Shown in pieces: positions 6,786-14,920 of a stretch of 25,937 nt of DNA. Under the pieces are notes generated by a model that saw nothing but the letters and a program-made list of their open reading frames with translations, was not told the DNA's origin and searched no databases. The translations under genes and the position numbers were made by a program. Each line of letters opens with the position of its first letter. Position 1 is the stretch's first letter. This DNA comes from WTJX01 sp045106295. GTDB taxonomy: Bacteria; Bacteroidota; Bacteroidia; Cytophagales; JAAEPT01. The stretch lies in the NCBI GenBank assembly GCA_045106295.1, contig JBGCEI010000192.1, forward strand, positions 1 through 25,937, read 5' to 3'.

Positions 6786-7895
6786 TTGGTAGCTGTTTTA
6801 CTGAATAACTATAAATTAGGTCTAGTGAGGAGTAAGGTTTTAATTCGTTTTATACGAACGTTGGCTATTATTGTGGGAGTATTCTTTTTCCTAGTAACGC
6901 TATTAGTCTATTTTGAAAAAGAATCTGAATCGTCTCAGATTAAAAATTTATGGGATGGATTCTGGTACAGTATAGTTACAGTAACTTCAGTTGGTTATGG
7001 TGATTTTGTACCTAGTACAGTTAATGGTAAGCTAGTTGGGTTAGCATTTATTGTAGGGAGTTTATTTATTTATTCAGTAACAATTAGTGTATTAACAAAC
7101 TACATGGGTAGTATTAAAGAAGAAAGAAAAATGGGATATCAGGGGTGTAAATTTAATGGGCATACAGTTATTTTAGGTTGGGATAGCTTTGCACGTTCAG
7201 TGGCAGATCAGTTAGTAGGAGTAGGAGATGAGATAGCTATTATTTCTGATGACAAACAAGATATTGAATTGATCCATGAGCATTACTCTGGTAAGCAAAA
7301 ACAGATTTATACGCTTTACACCGAGTATGATAATTTTGATACCGTAAAGAAATCGAACCTAGACGATGCGAAGACAGTATTTGTAAATGGAAAAACGGAT
7401 ACAGACAAGCTAGTAAATGTATTGACTATAAAAGGAGAGTATCCTGATCTGAATTATATTGTAACATTAGACAATCCTAATCTTAGAGAGACATTTCATA
7501 GTGCAGGAGTAACGTATCCTATTTCCAAGTTAGAGATATCATCGAAGTTATTGGCTAGTTATATTTTTGAACCAGATGTAGCCCGATTTAGTGAGGAATT
7601 GATGTCGTATGCAGAGTCTGATGATGATTTTGATATCAAACAGTTTTACTTGAGAGACTTTCATCCCTACTCAAAAGGAACATTTGAAGAAGCCTTTTTC
7701 GACCTTAAAAAGAAATACAATACCATATTGATCGGTATCAGTAGGCAAGATGAAGAAGGGAAAACAATCCATATCAAAAATCCAGAAGAAGAAGTACAGT
7801 TACAAGCAGCAGATTACCTGATTCTGATAGCCAAAGGTATGTACGAAGAACAACTAGAAGAGTTCTTTGATGTACGTGAAGGAGTGATTAGCTAG
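6786..7895 (+). CDS. Two-TM potassium channel with cytoplasmic RCK (TrkA-N/TrkA-C) domain
   Basis: This is an inner-membrane K+ channel subunit that would assemble as a tetramer. TM1 spans about residues 22-42, the pore helix and selectivity filter read TVTSVGYGD (65-73), and TM2 spans about 82-106. A Rossmann-like RCK domain starts near residue 124 (HTVILGWDSFARS), and a TrkA-C-like region lies near 295-365. The canonical GxGxxG loop of NAD-binding RCK domains is altered to GWDSFA. The start is uncertain: the frame opens after a stop at 6774-6776 with no ATG before TM1. TTG at 6786 is the longest option, and GTG at 6825 (preceded by AGG) would remove 13 residues without touching TM1. Regulation by nucleotide or cations is inferred from the domain. 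Confidence 0.9.
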   Translation: MVAVLLNNYKLGLVRSKVLIRFIRTLAIIVGVFFFLVTLLVYFEKESESSQIKNLWDGFWYSIVTVTSVGYGDFVPSTVNGKLVGLAFIVGSLFIYSVTISVLTNYMGSIKEERKMGYQGCKFNGHTVILGWDSFARSVADQLVGVGDEIAIISDDKQDIELIHEHYSGKQKQIYTLYTEYDNFDTVKKSNLDDAKTVFVNGKTDTDKLVNVLTIKGEYPDLNYIVTLDNPNLRETFHSAGVTYPISKLEISSKLLASYIFEPDVARFSEELMSYAESDDDFDIKQFYLRDFHPYSKGTFEEAFFDLKKKYNTILIGISRQDEEGKTIHIKNPEEEVQLQAADYLILIAKGMYEEQLEEFFDVREGVIS

Positions 7896-7902
7896 TTTTA
7901 GA

Positions 7903-7945
7903 CTATGAGATCATGAGATTTTTAGACTTTAAGATTAAAGGTATT
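7903..7945 (+). repeat. Intergenic repeat, shares a core with 13074-13110 on the other strand
   Basis: The 93-base gap between the channel gene and the YjbQ-family gene holds GAGAT/AGACTTTAAGATT-like short repeats. It includes ATGAGATTTTTAGA (7913-7926), which recurs exactly in reverse complement at 13091-13104, with partial similarity on both sides. This resembles the low-complexity intergenic repeats common in Flavobacteriia. Confidence 0.45.
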
Positions 7946-7988
7946 AGATGTTTTTTGAATTTTGGAATCTGGAACTTGAAATGTAATT

Positions 7989-8411
7989 ATGTTCTATCAA
8001 CACAACTTTAGACTTCCGTCTTACAAAAGAGGCTTTCATCTAATTACAGATTTAATCGAGCAAGAGATACAATCAGATTTAAAAAAGATTGAAGTAGGTT
8101 TAGTTCATGTGTTTATTCAGCATACGTCAGCTAGTCTTACGATCAATGAAAATGCAGACCCTACCGTTCGTACTGATTTTGAGAGTCATATGAATGTAAT
8201 GATTCCAGAAGATGCTCCTTATTATATTCATACCTATGAAGGGCCGGATGATTTACCGGCTCATATAAAAGCATCATTACTAGGGTCGTCAGTTAGTATT
8301 CCTGTGACAAACGGATCATTCAATTTAGGTGTTTGGCAAGGAGTTTATCTTTGTGAACACCGAGATCGTGGAGGGAATAGAAATTTAGTAATTACTTTAC
8401 AAGGAGAGTAA
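7989..8411 (+). CDS. YjbQ/UPF0047 family protein
   Basis: This is a compact 140-residue protein of the widespread YjbQ family. Some members have been reported to have weak thiamine phosphate synthase activity; the physiological role is not settled. The signatures are well kept: HTSASLTINENADP (H45, E54, D57), EGPDDLPAHIKASLLGSS (H92), and NLGVWQGVYLCEHRDRGG (E123, H124, R125). The His and acidic residues would line the metal or phosphate pocket of the trimer. It is cytoplasmic. Its stop codon is 2 bases from the stop of a convergent TPR gene, leaving no room for a terminator between them, so the transcripts probably overlap. Confidence 0.93.
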   Translation: MFYQHNFRLPSYKRGFHLITDLIEQEIQSDLKKIEVGLVHVFIQHTSASLTINENADPTVRTDFESHMNVMIPEDAPYYIHTYEGPDDLPAHIKASLLGSSVSIPVTNGSFNLGVWQGVYLCEHRDRGGNRNLVITLQGE

Positions 8412-8413
8412 GC

Positions 8414-9115
8414 CTATTTTTTTCCTAGTATAAAGCTAAATAGTGCTTTTCTATCTTCCTTGGAAGTGAAAATGCTTTTTAAAGTAGCTAAGTATTGTCG
8501 CCATGAAAGCTTATTTTTAGTAGCAAATTCATCTTTTTTTGTCGGTTTAGATTCTTCTAAATCAGGAAAGGAATAAGGACGAACCTGATCTGTCCCAATT
8601 GAGATACCGTATTTCTCTTTGATGATTTTATTAGATTGCTCAAAATTCTTAGTGGCAGTATTTTTATTTCCGGTTTTTTCTAATAGCAATCCCAAGTTAT
8701 TGTAAGCTATTTCATCTTCAGGATCTAATTTAATGGCTTTCTCATAATCTTGTTTGGCGCCTTCAGTATCTCCTGATGCGTCTTTTATGTAAGCTCTGCT
8801 AGAATAACGATAAGGGTTCTCTGGTTCTAACTCTGTAGCAGTATTCATATCCTGTAAAGCCAAACCTAATTGTTTAAGGTGAAAATAAGTAACACCTCGC
8901 TCAGCATATAACTCAGCATTTGATGGGAGTAGGTTAATTAGTTTGTCTAAGTCATGCAAAGACTCTGGGAGTTTCTTAACTTTTCTATTGAGTTGAGCCC
9001 TTAATTCTAGTGCATCCAACTGAAATTCATCGTGTGCTAAAAGAACATCTAATGCATCTAGTGCTTCATCAAATTTCTCATTTTTACAGAGAGATTTTAT
9101 TTCATTTATTGTCAT
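8414..9115 (-). CDS. Tetratricopeptide repeat protein of unknown role
   Basis: This protein of 233 residues has at least three consecutive TPR units, at about residues 68-101 (AELYAERGVTYFHLKQ...), 102-135 (ending KAIKLDPED) and 136-169 (AYNNLGLLLEKTGNK...). A less regular helical pair comes before them and a basic tail after (LSWRQYLATLKSIF...). TPRs serve as protein-binding scaffolds. I do not recognise a specific function. The frame extends to an ATG at 9139, but I prefer ATG 9115 (or the adjacent 9118), because the extra MILILFLM has no clear support as a signal peptide. It faces the divergent ABC-F gene and converges on the YjbQ-family gene. Confidence 0.8.
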   Translation of the reverse strand: MTINEIKSLCKNEKFDEALDALDVLLAHDEFQLDALELRAQLNRKVKKLPESLHDLDKLINLLPSNAELYAERGVTYFHLKQLGLALQDMNTATELEPENPYRYSSRAYIKDASGDTEGAKQDYEKAIKLDPEDEIAYNNLGLLLEKTGNKNTATKNFEQSNKIIKEKYGISIGTDQVRPYSFPDLEESKPTKKDEFATKNKLSWRQYLATLKSIFTSKEDRKALFSFILGKK

Positions 9116-9174
9116 CATTAGGAATAAGATTAAAATCAATAACTAACTAATCAAATAACAGCCAAAGGCTATTC

Positions 9175-9204
9175 TTGTTTAGTCACAAATTTTATTTAGC
9201 TTTG
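9175..9204 (+). promoter_or_regulatory. Promoter of the ABC-F gene (Bacteroidota type)
   Basis: TTG (9175-9177), a 19-base spacer and TAGCTTTG (9197-9204) match the Bacteroidota primary sigma consensus TTG-N19-TAnnTTTG exactly. This puts transcription start near 9210, about 18 bases before the ATG at 9228. Confidence 0.75.
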
Positions 9205-9227
9205 CGACACAAAAGTAGTATATAAAT

Positions 9228-10847
9228 ATGATTACAGTAGATAATTTATCTCTTCGGTTCGGGAAAAGAACACTTTTTGAGGATGTAAACATTAAGTTCA
9301 ATAAAGAAAACTGTTATGGTGTCATTGGAGCCAATGGAGCTGGGAAGTCTACTTTTTTAAAAATATTATCTGGTGAGCAAGATGCTACCACAGGTAAAGT
9401 GCTATTCACACCTGGTGATAGAATGGCTGTCCTGAGTCAAAGTCATAATAAGTTTGATGAATTTACTGTATTGAATACGGTGATTATGGGGCATGATAAG
9501 CTTTGGGCAATCATGCAAGAAAAAGATGCAATCTATGCTAAAGAAGAATTCTCTGAAGCAGATGGTGAGCGTGCAGGCGAACTAGAAGCTGAATTTGCTG
9601 AAATGGATGGTTGGAATGCAGAAAGTGATGCAGCAGAACTACTGAGTGGATTAGGTATCAAAGAATCACTTCATTACCTCAATATGAGTGAATTGAGTGG
9701 GAAGGATAAAGTAAGAATATTATTAGCACAAGCTTTATTCGGTAACCCAGACATTCTAATTTTGGATGAGCCTACCAATGATTTAGATATTGAAACTATT
9801 TCATGGCTAGTTGATTTCTTAGCTAATTTTCAGAATACGGTAATTGTTGTTTCTCACGATAGGCACTTTTTAGATTCAGTCTGTACACACATTGTAGATA
9901 TAGATTTTTCTAAAGTAAACCTGTACTCTGGTAACTATACATTTTGGTATGAGTCTAGCCAGTTAGCAGCAAAGCAGCAATCAGATAAGAATAAGAAATT
10001 AGAAGAGAAGAAAAAAGAATTACAAGATTTCATTGATAGATTTAGTGCGAACGTAGCCAAATCAAAACAGGCGACGAGTAGAAAGAAAATGATCGATAAG
10101 TTGAATATCGAAGACATTCAACCTTCATCCCGTAAATACCCAGGTATTTCATTTAAACAAAGTAGAGAAGCAGGAGATCAAATTCTGAGCGTAACAGATT
10201 TATCAAAATCTACCGAAGAAGAAACCTTGTTTTCTAAGATCGATTTTATCTTAGAAAAAGGAGATAAAGTAATGGTTTTTTCTAAAAACAGTCTGGCTAC
10301 ATCTTCTCTTTTCGATATTTTAAATGAAGAAGAAAAAGCGGATAATGGAGAATATAAATGGGGTATTACCATTACAAAAGCCTATTTACCGTTAGATAAC
10401 TCTACGTATTTCGATAATAATATGAATTTAGTAGACTGGTTATGGCAGTATACTGACGATGAGGAAGCTGATGAAACATTCATTAGAGGGTTTTTAGGTA
10501 GAATGTTGTTTTCAGGAGAAGAAACACAAAAGAAGTCAAAAGTACTTTCTGGAGGAGAAAAAGTAAGGTGTATGCTTTCTAGAATTATGCTCCAAGAAGC
10601 AAATGTTCTTGTTTTAGATGAGCCAACCAACCATTTGGACTTGGAATCGATCACTTCTCTGAACAATGCAATGAAAGACTTTCCTGGAACATTATTGTTT
10701 ACTTCTCATGATCATGAGTTTGTACAAACAGTAGCCAACAGGATTATAGAAATCACTCCGAAAGGAATAATAGACAAAAGAATGTCGTATGAAGACTATT
10801 TGAGTGATGACGATGTGAAAAAACGTAGAGAAGAACTTTACGGATAA
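9228..10847 (+). CDS. ABC-F family ATPase (translation factor type) with degenerate second Walker A
   Basis: This 539-residue protein has two ABC ATPase domains joined by a charged helical linker (about residues 245-300) and no membrane segments, the ABC-F layout. ABC-F proteins act on the ribosome in translation or antibiotic protection. Domain 1 has Walker A GANGAGKST (34-42), signature LSGKDK (156-161), Walker B ILILDEPTND and the H-loop SHD (H210). Domain 2 has signature LSGGEK (440-445), Walker B LVLDEPTNH and SHD near 493-495. Its P-loop reads SKNSLATSS (352-360), without the glycines and the lysine needed to bind phosphate. Its relatives (YkpA/YbiT-like) also have altered second P-loops, so this is partly a subfamily trait. 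It has its own promoter, and an FKBP gene follows 44 bases later. Confidence 0.92.
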   Translation: MITVDNLSLRFGKRTLFEDVNIKFNKENCYGVIGANGAGKSTFLKILSGEQDATTGKVLFTPGDRMAVLSQSHNKFDEFTVLNTVIMGHDKLWAIMQEKDAIYAKEEFSEADGERAGELEAEFAEMDGWNAESDAAELLSGLGIKESLHYLNMSELSGKDKVRILLAQALFGNPDILILDEPTNDLDIETISWLVDFLANFQNTVIVVSHDRHFLDSVCTHIVDIDFSKVNLYSGNYTFWYESSQLAAKQQSDKNKKLEEKKKELQDFIDRFSANVAKSKQATSRKKMIDKLNIEDIQPSSRKYPGISFKQSREAGDQILSVTDLSKSTEEETLFSKIDFILEKGDKVMVFSKNSLATSSLFDILNEEEKADNGEYKWGITITKAYLPLDNSTYFDNNMNLVDWLWQYTDDEEADETFIRGFLGRMLFSGEETQKKSKVLSGGEKVRCMLSRIMLQEANVLVLDEPTNHLDLESITSLNNAMKDFPGTLLFTSHDHEFVQTVANRIIEITPKGIIDKRMSYEDYLSDDDVKKRREELYG

Positions 10848-10887
10848 AACTTTAACTTTAACTTTAATTTTTAATTTAACTTTTAAT
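10848..10887 (+). repeat. AACTTT-type tandem repeat between the ABC-F and FKBP genes
   Basis: The 44-base gap is almost wholly made of AACTTT units: three exact copies, then degenerate AATTTTT, AATTT and AACTTTT copies. It begins right after the ABC-F stop. There is no hairpin and no evident promoter in it, so the two genes may be cotranscribed. Confidence 0.6.
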
Positions 10888-10891
10888 ACTG

Positions 10892-11599
10892 ATGAAAATC
10901 AAACACACACTTGCTATCCTAATAGTAGGAACGCAAATCATTGCTTGTGGAGGCAAGAAAATCAAGAATGTAACAAAATTAGCTAATGCCAAAGATTCAT
11001 TAAGTTATGCTATAGGGTTAGATATTGGAAGTAGTTTTGCTACTCAGGGATTAGACTCTATTGTTGATAATGATGTATTGTATACCGCTATTCAGCAAGC
11101 ATCAGACTCAGGTAGTCAATTGATGAATCAAGCAGAATCAAGAGAGTTTATTCAAGCCTATTTTCAGAAAAAGCAAGAAGCGCAAATGAAAGCTCAATTT
11201 GGTGGTAAAATAGAGTCTGAGAAGACATTTTTCGCTGAAAACAAAGTAAAAGAAGGTGTTCAAGAAACAGCTTCTGGTTTACAGTATATCATTACTAAGG
11301 CTGGGAATGGACCTAAACCTACTGCAACTGACCAAGTAACAGTACACTATCACGGTACATTATTAGACGGGACTGTTTTTGATAGTTCTGTAGATAGAGG
11401 TGAGCCTGCTACATTCCCTGTTGGTGGAGTAATACCAGGTTGGGTAGAAGCATTACAGTTAATGCCAAAAGGATCTAAGTGGAAATTGTTTATTCCTTCT
11501 GAATTAGCTTATGGAGCTAGAGGAGCGGGGCAGCAAATAGCACCGTATAGTACATTGATTTTTGACGTTGAGTTATTAGATATCAAATCTGGTCAATAG
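10892..11599 (+). CDS. FKBP-type peptidyl-prolyl cis-trans isomerase, lipoprotein
   Basis: This protein catalyses proline isomerisation and assists folding in the periplasm. The 235-residue protein starts with a lipoprotein signal: a hydrophobic stretch and IIAC, with C19 as the expected lipidated cysteine. An FKBP-N dimerisation region (about 35-130, starting DSLSYAIGLDIG) follows, then a C-terminal FKBP domain (about 145-232). The FKBP domain shows VHYHGTLLDGTVFDSS, FPVGGVIPGWVEALQLMPKG and the IPSELAYG segment typical of FkpA/MIP-type enzymes. The residues just after C19 (GGKKIKN) are basic, not acidic. They do not fit the acidic surface-export signal described for Bacteroidota lipoproteins, so a periplasm-facing location is likely. 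A terminator follows. Confidence 0.93.
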   Translation: MKIKHTLAILIVGTQIIACGGKKIKNVTKLANAKDSLSYAIGLDIGSSFATQGLDSIVDNDVLYTAIQQASDSGSQLMNQAESREFIQAYFQKKQEAQMKAQFGGKIESEKTFFAENKVKEGVQETASGLQYIITKAGNGPKPTATDQVTVHYHGTLLDGTVFDSSVDRGEPATFPVGGVIPGWVEALQLMPKGSKWKLFIPSELAYGARGAGQQIAPYSTLIFDVELLDIKSGQ

Positions 11600-11624
11600 T
11601 ACGACACAATTTATTTATAATAAT

Positions 11625-11657
11625 AAAAAGCCTGTCTTGAAAAATGACAGGCTTTTT
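11625..11657 (+). terminator. Intrinsic terminator after the FKBP gene
   Basis: A 12-base-pair perfect stem AAAAAGCCTGTC / GACAGGCTTTTT with a 9-base loop is followed by further T's, 25 bases after the FKBP stop codon. Confidence 0.88.
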
Positions 11658-11695
11658 TTGTAACTTAATGTAACATATAACCGTTAGACTAGTTA

Positions 11696-12175
11696 GTGGA
11701 TACATCTATACAAAACTCACCCTTAGAAATTGATTGGAAATTCTGTAAGCTAGAAGGTATAAAAGAGGATGACATGCTAGCACTTTTTAAACTTAGAGCT
11801 AAAGTGAGTATTATAAATGATTCCCCACCAACAGCTATTGATTTAAATGGAGTAGACAAAGAAGCAACCCATGTGATGGGGATCAGTAATGATAGAATTA
11901 TAGCATATTGTATGATTTGTCCACCTGGTGTACAGAGAGAAGAAACGACTATCAGTAGAATAATTGTTGATACAACCTTTAGAGGACAAGGGATAGGTGA
12001 TAAGTTGGTTAATCTGTCTATTGATTACATTAAAAAGAATTGGAAATCTAATGTAGTTGTTAGCGCCCAAGCGTATTTACAAGTTTTTTTTCGTAAACAT
12101 AATTTTGAAACTATTTCAGATGAATATCCTTTAGGCTTAGTGTCTCATGTCGATATGGTGTGCCAACTACCTTAA
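11696..12175 (+). CDS. ElaA-like GNAT family N-acetyltransferase
   Basis: This protein of 159 residues has the GNAT acetyl-CoA-binding motif RGQGIG (96-101) after the strand ISRIIVD. The C-terminal SAQAYLQVFFRKHNFETISDEY and the segment DLNGVDKEATHVMG are characteristic of the ElaA subfamily. ElaA proteins transfer acetyl groups from acetyl-CoA; their natural acceptor is not established. The start is taken as GTG at 11696, because the first in-frame ATG lies 26 codons further in and would remove conserved sequence. No strong ribosome binding site is visible. It lies alone, after a terminator and before a SIMPL-domain gene. Confidence 0.88.
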   Translation: MDTSIQNSPLEIDWKFCKLEGIKEDDMLALFKLRAKVSIINDSPPTAIDLNGVDKEATHVMGISNDRIIAYCMICPPGVQREETTISRIIVDTTFRGQGIGDKLVNLSIDYIKKNWKSNVVVSAQAYLQVFFRKHNFETISDEYPLGLVSHVDMVCQLP

Positions 12176-12292
12176 CTGAGACAACTCAATCCTTAGGTTG
12201 TAAGACTAACTTTTTTTTAATTAAATTTAAATAATATTTGATTCGTGTTTTATAATCGAAATTCGTATGCTATTATTTTAAAATCTATTTCT

Positions 12293-13015
12293 ATGAAACA
12301 GTTATTATCTGTTGTATTTATTTCTCTAGTCACATTAAGTATTGCTCAAATGCAAGAAGTACAAAAAAACAAACTAGAACTTTCGGGACAGAGTAAGTTG
12401 AAAGCTAAACCAGACCAAGCAAATGTAAGCCTATATGTGTCTGCAAAGAAAAAGACGTTAGGTCTTACCATTCAAGATATGGAAGAACAAACCTCTAAGA
12501 TTATTAAACGAATTAAAAGTTTAGGCTTTTCAAAAGAGGGTATTAAAACGAATAATTATAATGTTCGAGAAGACTATCATTTTCTCAATAAAAAAAGATC
12601 TAAAATAGGCTATAAAGCTAGTCAGAACATAATGCTGAGCTTTCCATACGATGCAAAGAAGTTAGATAAGTTTTTAACTGCTTTTTCTGATAGTGATGAG
12701 TCTGCCAATTTACATTTCTCATTTAGCCTATCCGAAAGTAAAAGAGGTGAAGTAAAAGATGAGTTGTTGGAACTTGCTGTGAAAGATGCTAAGCGTAAAG
12801 CACAAGTTATAGCTTCAGCTGCTGGAGTAGAATTAGGTACTGTATTGAATATTAGATATGATATGCAGAATAATAACTACCAACCTCAATACAGAGGAAG
12901 AGAAATGGCTATGATGAAATCTGCTGATGGAGCATCTAACAAAACGTTTAGTCAAATGGATTTAAAAGAAATAGAACTATCTGATAATATCTCTGTTATT
13001 TGGGAAATTAAATAA
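12293..13015 (+). CDS. Secreted SIMPL-domain (DUF541) protein
   Basis: The protein starts at ATG 12293, where a clear signal peptide begins (MKQLLSVVFISLVTLSIAQ). The open frame runs 16 codons further upstream, but that would bury the signal. The 240-residue product has the SIMPL (DUF541) pattern: an N-terminal strand LELSGQSKLKAKPDQANVSL, a long helix with KIIKRIKSLGFSKEGIKTNNY, and a second helix ELLELAVKDAKRKAQVIASAAG followed by LGTVLNIRYD. Family members are periplasmic or outer-membrane proteins implicated in stress tolerance, with no known catalytic activity. A repeat-rich gap with a long perfect hairpin follows. Confidence 0.85.
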   Translation: MKQLLSVVFISLVTLSIAQMQEVQKNKLELSGQSKLKAKPDQANVSLYVSAKKKTLGLTIQDMEEQTSKIIKRIKSLGFSKEGIKTNNYNVREDYHFLNKKRSKIGYKASQNIMLSFPYDAKKLDKFLTAFSDSDESANLHFSFSLSESKRGEVKDELLELAVKDAKRKAQVIASAAGVELGTVLNIRYDMQNNNYQPQYRGREMAMMKSADGASNKTFSQMDLKEIELSDNISVIWEIK

Positions 13016-13034
13016 GACATCAGATACTAGATAG

Positions 13035-13072
13035 TAGACAGTAGAAAAAATTTGATTTTTTTCTACTGTCTA
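13035..13072. repeat. Perfect 16-base-pair inverted repeat downstream of the SIMPL gene
   Basis: TAGACAGTAGAAAAAA (13035-13050) and TTTTTTCTACTGTCTA (13057-13072) form a perfect stem around a 6-base loop. It could act as a factor-independent terminator in either direction, though the A/T run lies inside the stem rather than after it. It belongs to a longer repetitive gap (13016-13116) that shares a 14-base core with 7913-7926. Confidence 0.6.
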
Positions 13073-13073
13073 A

Positions 13074-13110
13074 AGTCTTCTGTCTTAGAATCTAAAAATC
13101 TCATAATCTT
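13074..13110 (-). repeat. Second copy of the intergenic repeat at 7903-7945, inverted
   Basis: Read leftward, this stretch begins AAGATT and contains ATGAGATTTTTAGA (13104-13091), identical to 7913-7926, followed by further AGAC/CTAAGAC-like units. It ends just before the GTG start of the aldo-keto reductase gene. Confidence 0.45.
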
Positions 13111-13116
13111 AAACAA

Positions 13117-14157
13117 GTGAAGTATAATAAGTTAGGTAATTCCTCATTATCAGTGAGTCATGTTTGTCTTGGAACTATGACATTTGGAGAACAAAACTCT
13201 GAATCAGAAGGTCATGAGCAATTAGACTACGCCGTAGATCAAGGAATTAATTTTATTGATACGGCTGAAATGTATTCTGTTCCTAGCAAAAAAGAAACGG
13301 TAGGTTCTACAGAAAGAATAATAGGGACTTGGTTAAAAAAACGTTCGGATCGAGATCAATTAATCATTGCATCAAAAATTGCTGGTCCCAACCCTAATTT
13401 ATCTCACATTCGTGAAACCTTAGATTTTACTCCTCAATCAATTGATATTGCCTTAGATGGGAGTTTAGATCGTTTACAAACCGACTATTTAGATATATAT
13501 CAATTGCATTGGCCAGAACGAAAGGTGAACTGTTTCGGTGTGTTAGATTATCCCTATCGATCAGACAATGGATGGGAAGATAATTTCTTAGAAGTGATTC
13601 AAAAACTAAGTGACCTGATCAAAGAAGGAAAGATTAGAAATTGGGGACTTTCTAATGAATCTGCTTGGGGAGCTATGAGGGTAATTCATTTGGCTGAGAT
13701 GCATGGCTTATCTAGACCTATTAGTATTCAAAATCCATACTGTTTACTAAATAGGAGTTATGAAATAGGTCTTTCGGAAATATCATTGAGAGAGAATATG
13801 CCTTTGCTAGCTTATTCACCTTTAGGTTTTGGCGTATTGTCAGGCAAGTACCATAAAGGAGGTGTTCCTAAGAACTCTCGTTTGGATTTATTTCCTCGTT
13901 TTGCACGATATAGTAATGAGGTTGCTATGAAGGCTACAGAGAAATACATTGCTATTGCAAAGAATGCAGGTCTTACGTGTACAGAGTTGTCGTTAGCCTA
14001 TGTTTACAATAGACCTTTTGTAGGTTCTACTATCATCGGGGCTACTTCTATGGAGCAATTAAAAGAGAATGTAAGTGCTCATAAGGTGGTGTTATCGAAT
14101 GATGTATTAGCCGAAATCGATGCTGTGCATAAAGAAATATCTAATCCAGCGCCATAA
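13117..14157 (+). CDS. tas: Tas-like aldo-keto reductase
   Basis: This is an NADPH-dependent aldo-keto reductase of the Tas subfamily. The 346-residue length and many blocks match E. coli Tas, including LGTMTFGEQNSE, QLDYAVDQGINFIDTAEMY, LQTDYLDIYQLHWPER, SIQNPYCLLNRS, and a C-terminal end in PAP. The catalytic tetrad is complete: D48, Y53, K87 and H131. The start is GTG at 13117, which gives the same N-terminus as Tas (MKYNKLGNSSL). Tas was found as a suppressor of tyrosine auxotrophy, and its true substrate is uncertain. It lies 39 bases upstream of cmk, possibly cotranscribed. Confidence 0.93.
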   Translation: MKYNKLGNSSLSVSHVCLGTMTFGEQNSESEGHEQLDYAVDQGINFIDTAEMYSVPSKKETVGSTERIIGTWLKKRSDRDQLIIASKIAGPNPNLSHIRETLDFTPQSIDIALDGSLDRLQTDYLDIYQLHWPERKVNCFGVLDYPYRSDNGWEDNFLEVIQKLSDLIKEGKIRNWGLSNESAWGAMRVIHLAEMHGLSRPISIQNPYCLLNRSYEIGLSEISLRENMPLLAYSPLGFGVLSGKYHKGGVPKNSRLDLFPRFARYSNEVAMKATEKYIAIAKNAGLTCTELSLAYVYNRPFVGSTIIGATSMEQLKENVSAHKVVLSNDVLAEIDAVHKEISNPAP

Positions 14158-14196
14158 AACACCCCTCAACAAAGAAAAAATAGTATCTTCGGCACG

Positions 14197-14889
14197 ATGA
14201 GTAAAAAAATAATTATCGCTATTGACGGTTATTCGGCTTGTGGTAAAAGTACTACGGCTAAAAAAGTAGCGGCTGAAATCGGATACAGTTACATAGATAG
14301 TGGAGCTATGTATAGAGCTGTTACCCTTTATTTTTTAGATAATTACATTAAAATAACTGATCCAAACGCTGTGTCTTCAGCATTGAAAAAAATCACGATT
14401 GGTTTTCGATTCAATCAAAAGACAAAGGCTTCTGATACGTATTTAAATGATTTAAACGTAGAAAAGGAGATACGAACCATGCGTGTTACTCAAAAAGTAA
14501 GTGAAGTAGCGGCACTTTCTTCGGTAAGAAGAAAACTGGGGGAGCAGCAGCAGCAAATGGGGAAGAGTAAGGGGATTGTAATGGATGGAAGAGATATAGG
14601 AACTCATATCTTTCCAGATGCAGAGCTTAAAATTTTTATGTCTGCCGATATTGATGTAAGAGCGCACCGTCGTCAGAAAGAATTATTGTATAGAGAAAAG
14701 GTCCTTGGGATTGATGAAATCCTAGAAAACCTTAAGAAAAGAGATCATATAGACTCTACTAGAAAAGATAACCCTTTAGTTCAATCTAAGGATGCAGTAG
14801 TAATTGATACGTCAGATAAAGAAATTCATGAACAAGTTGCTGAAGTTGTTGGTTTAGCAAGAATAAAAATGAGTGAAAATGAGGCGTAG
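14197..14889 (+). CDS. cmk: Cytidylate kinase
   Basis: This enzyme phosphorylates CMP and dCMP with ATP, feeding nucleotide pools. The 230-residue protein begins with the P-loop IAIDGYSACGKSTTAK (G11-K17-S18), followed by YIDSGAMYRAVTLY, the nucleoside-monophosphate-binding segment typical of Cmk. It also carries MDGRDIGTHIFPDA and the lid-region sequence VRAHRRQKEL, with a final DNPLVQSKDAVVIDTSD. All conserved parts are present and the length is normal. The nqr operon follows after 102 bases and has its own promoter. Confidence 0.95.
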   Translation: MSKKIIIAIDGYSACGKSTTAKKVAAEIGYSYIDSGAMYRAVTLYFLDNYIKITDPNAVSSALKKITIGFRFNQKTKASDTYLNDLNVEKEIRTMRVTQKVSEVAALSSVRRKLGEQQQQMGKSKGIVMDGRDIGTHIFPDAELKIFMSADIDVRAHRRQKELLYREKVLGIDEILENLKKRDHIDSTRKDNPLVQSKDAVVIDTSDKEIHEQVAEVVGLARIKMSENEA

Positions 14890-14920
14890 AATAAGACTTG
14901 AAAAAAAATAACCAACGAAA

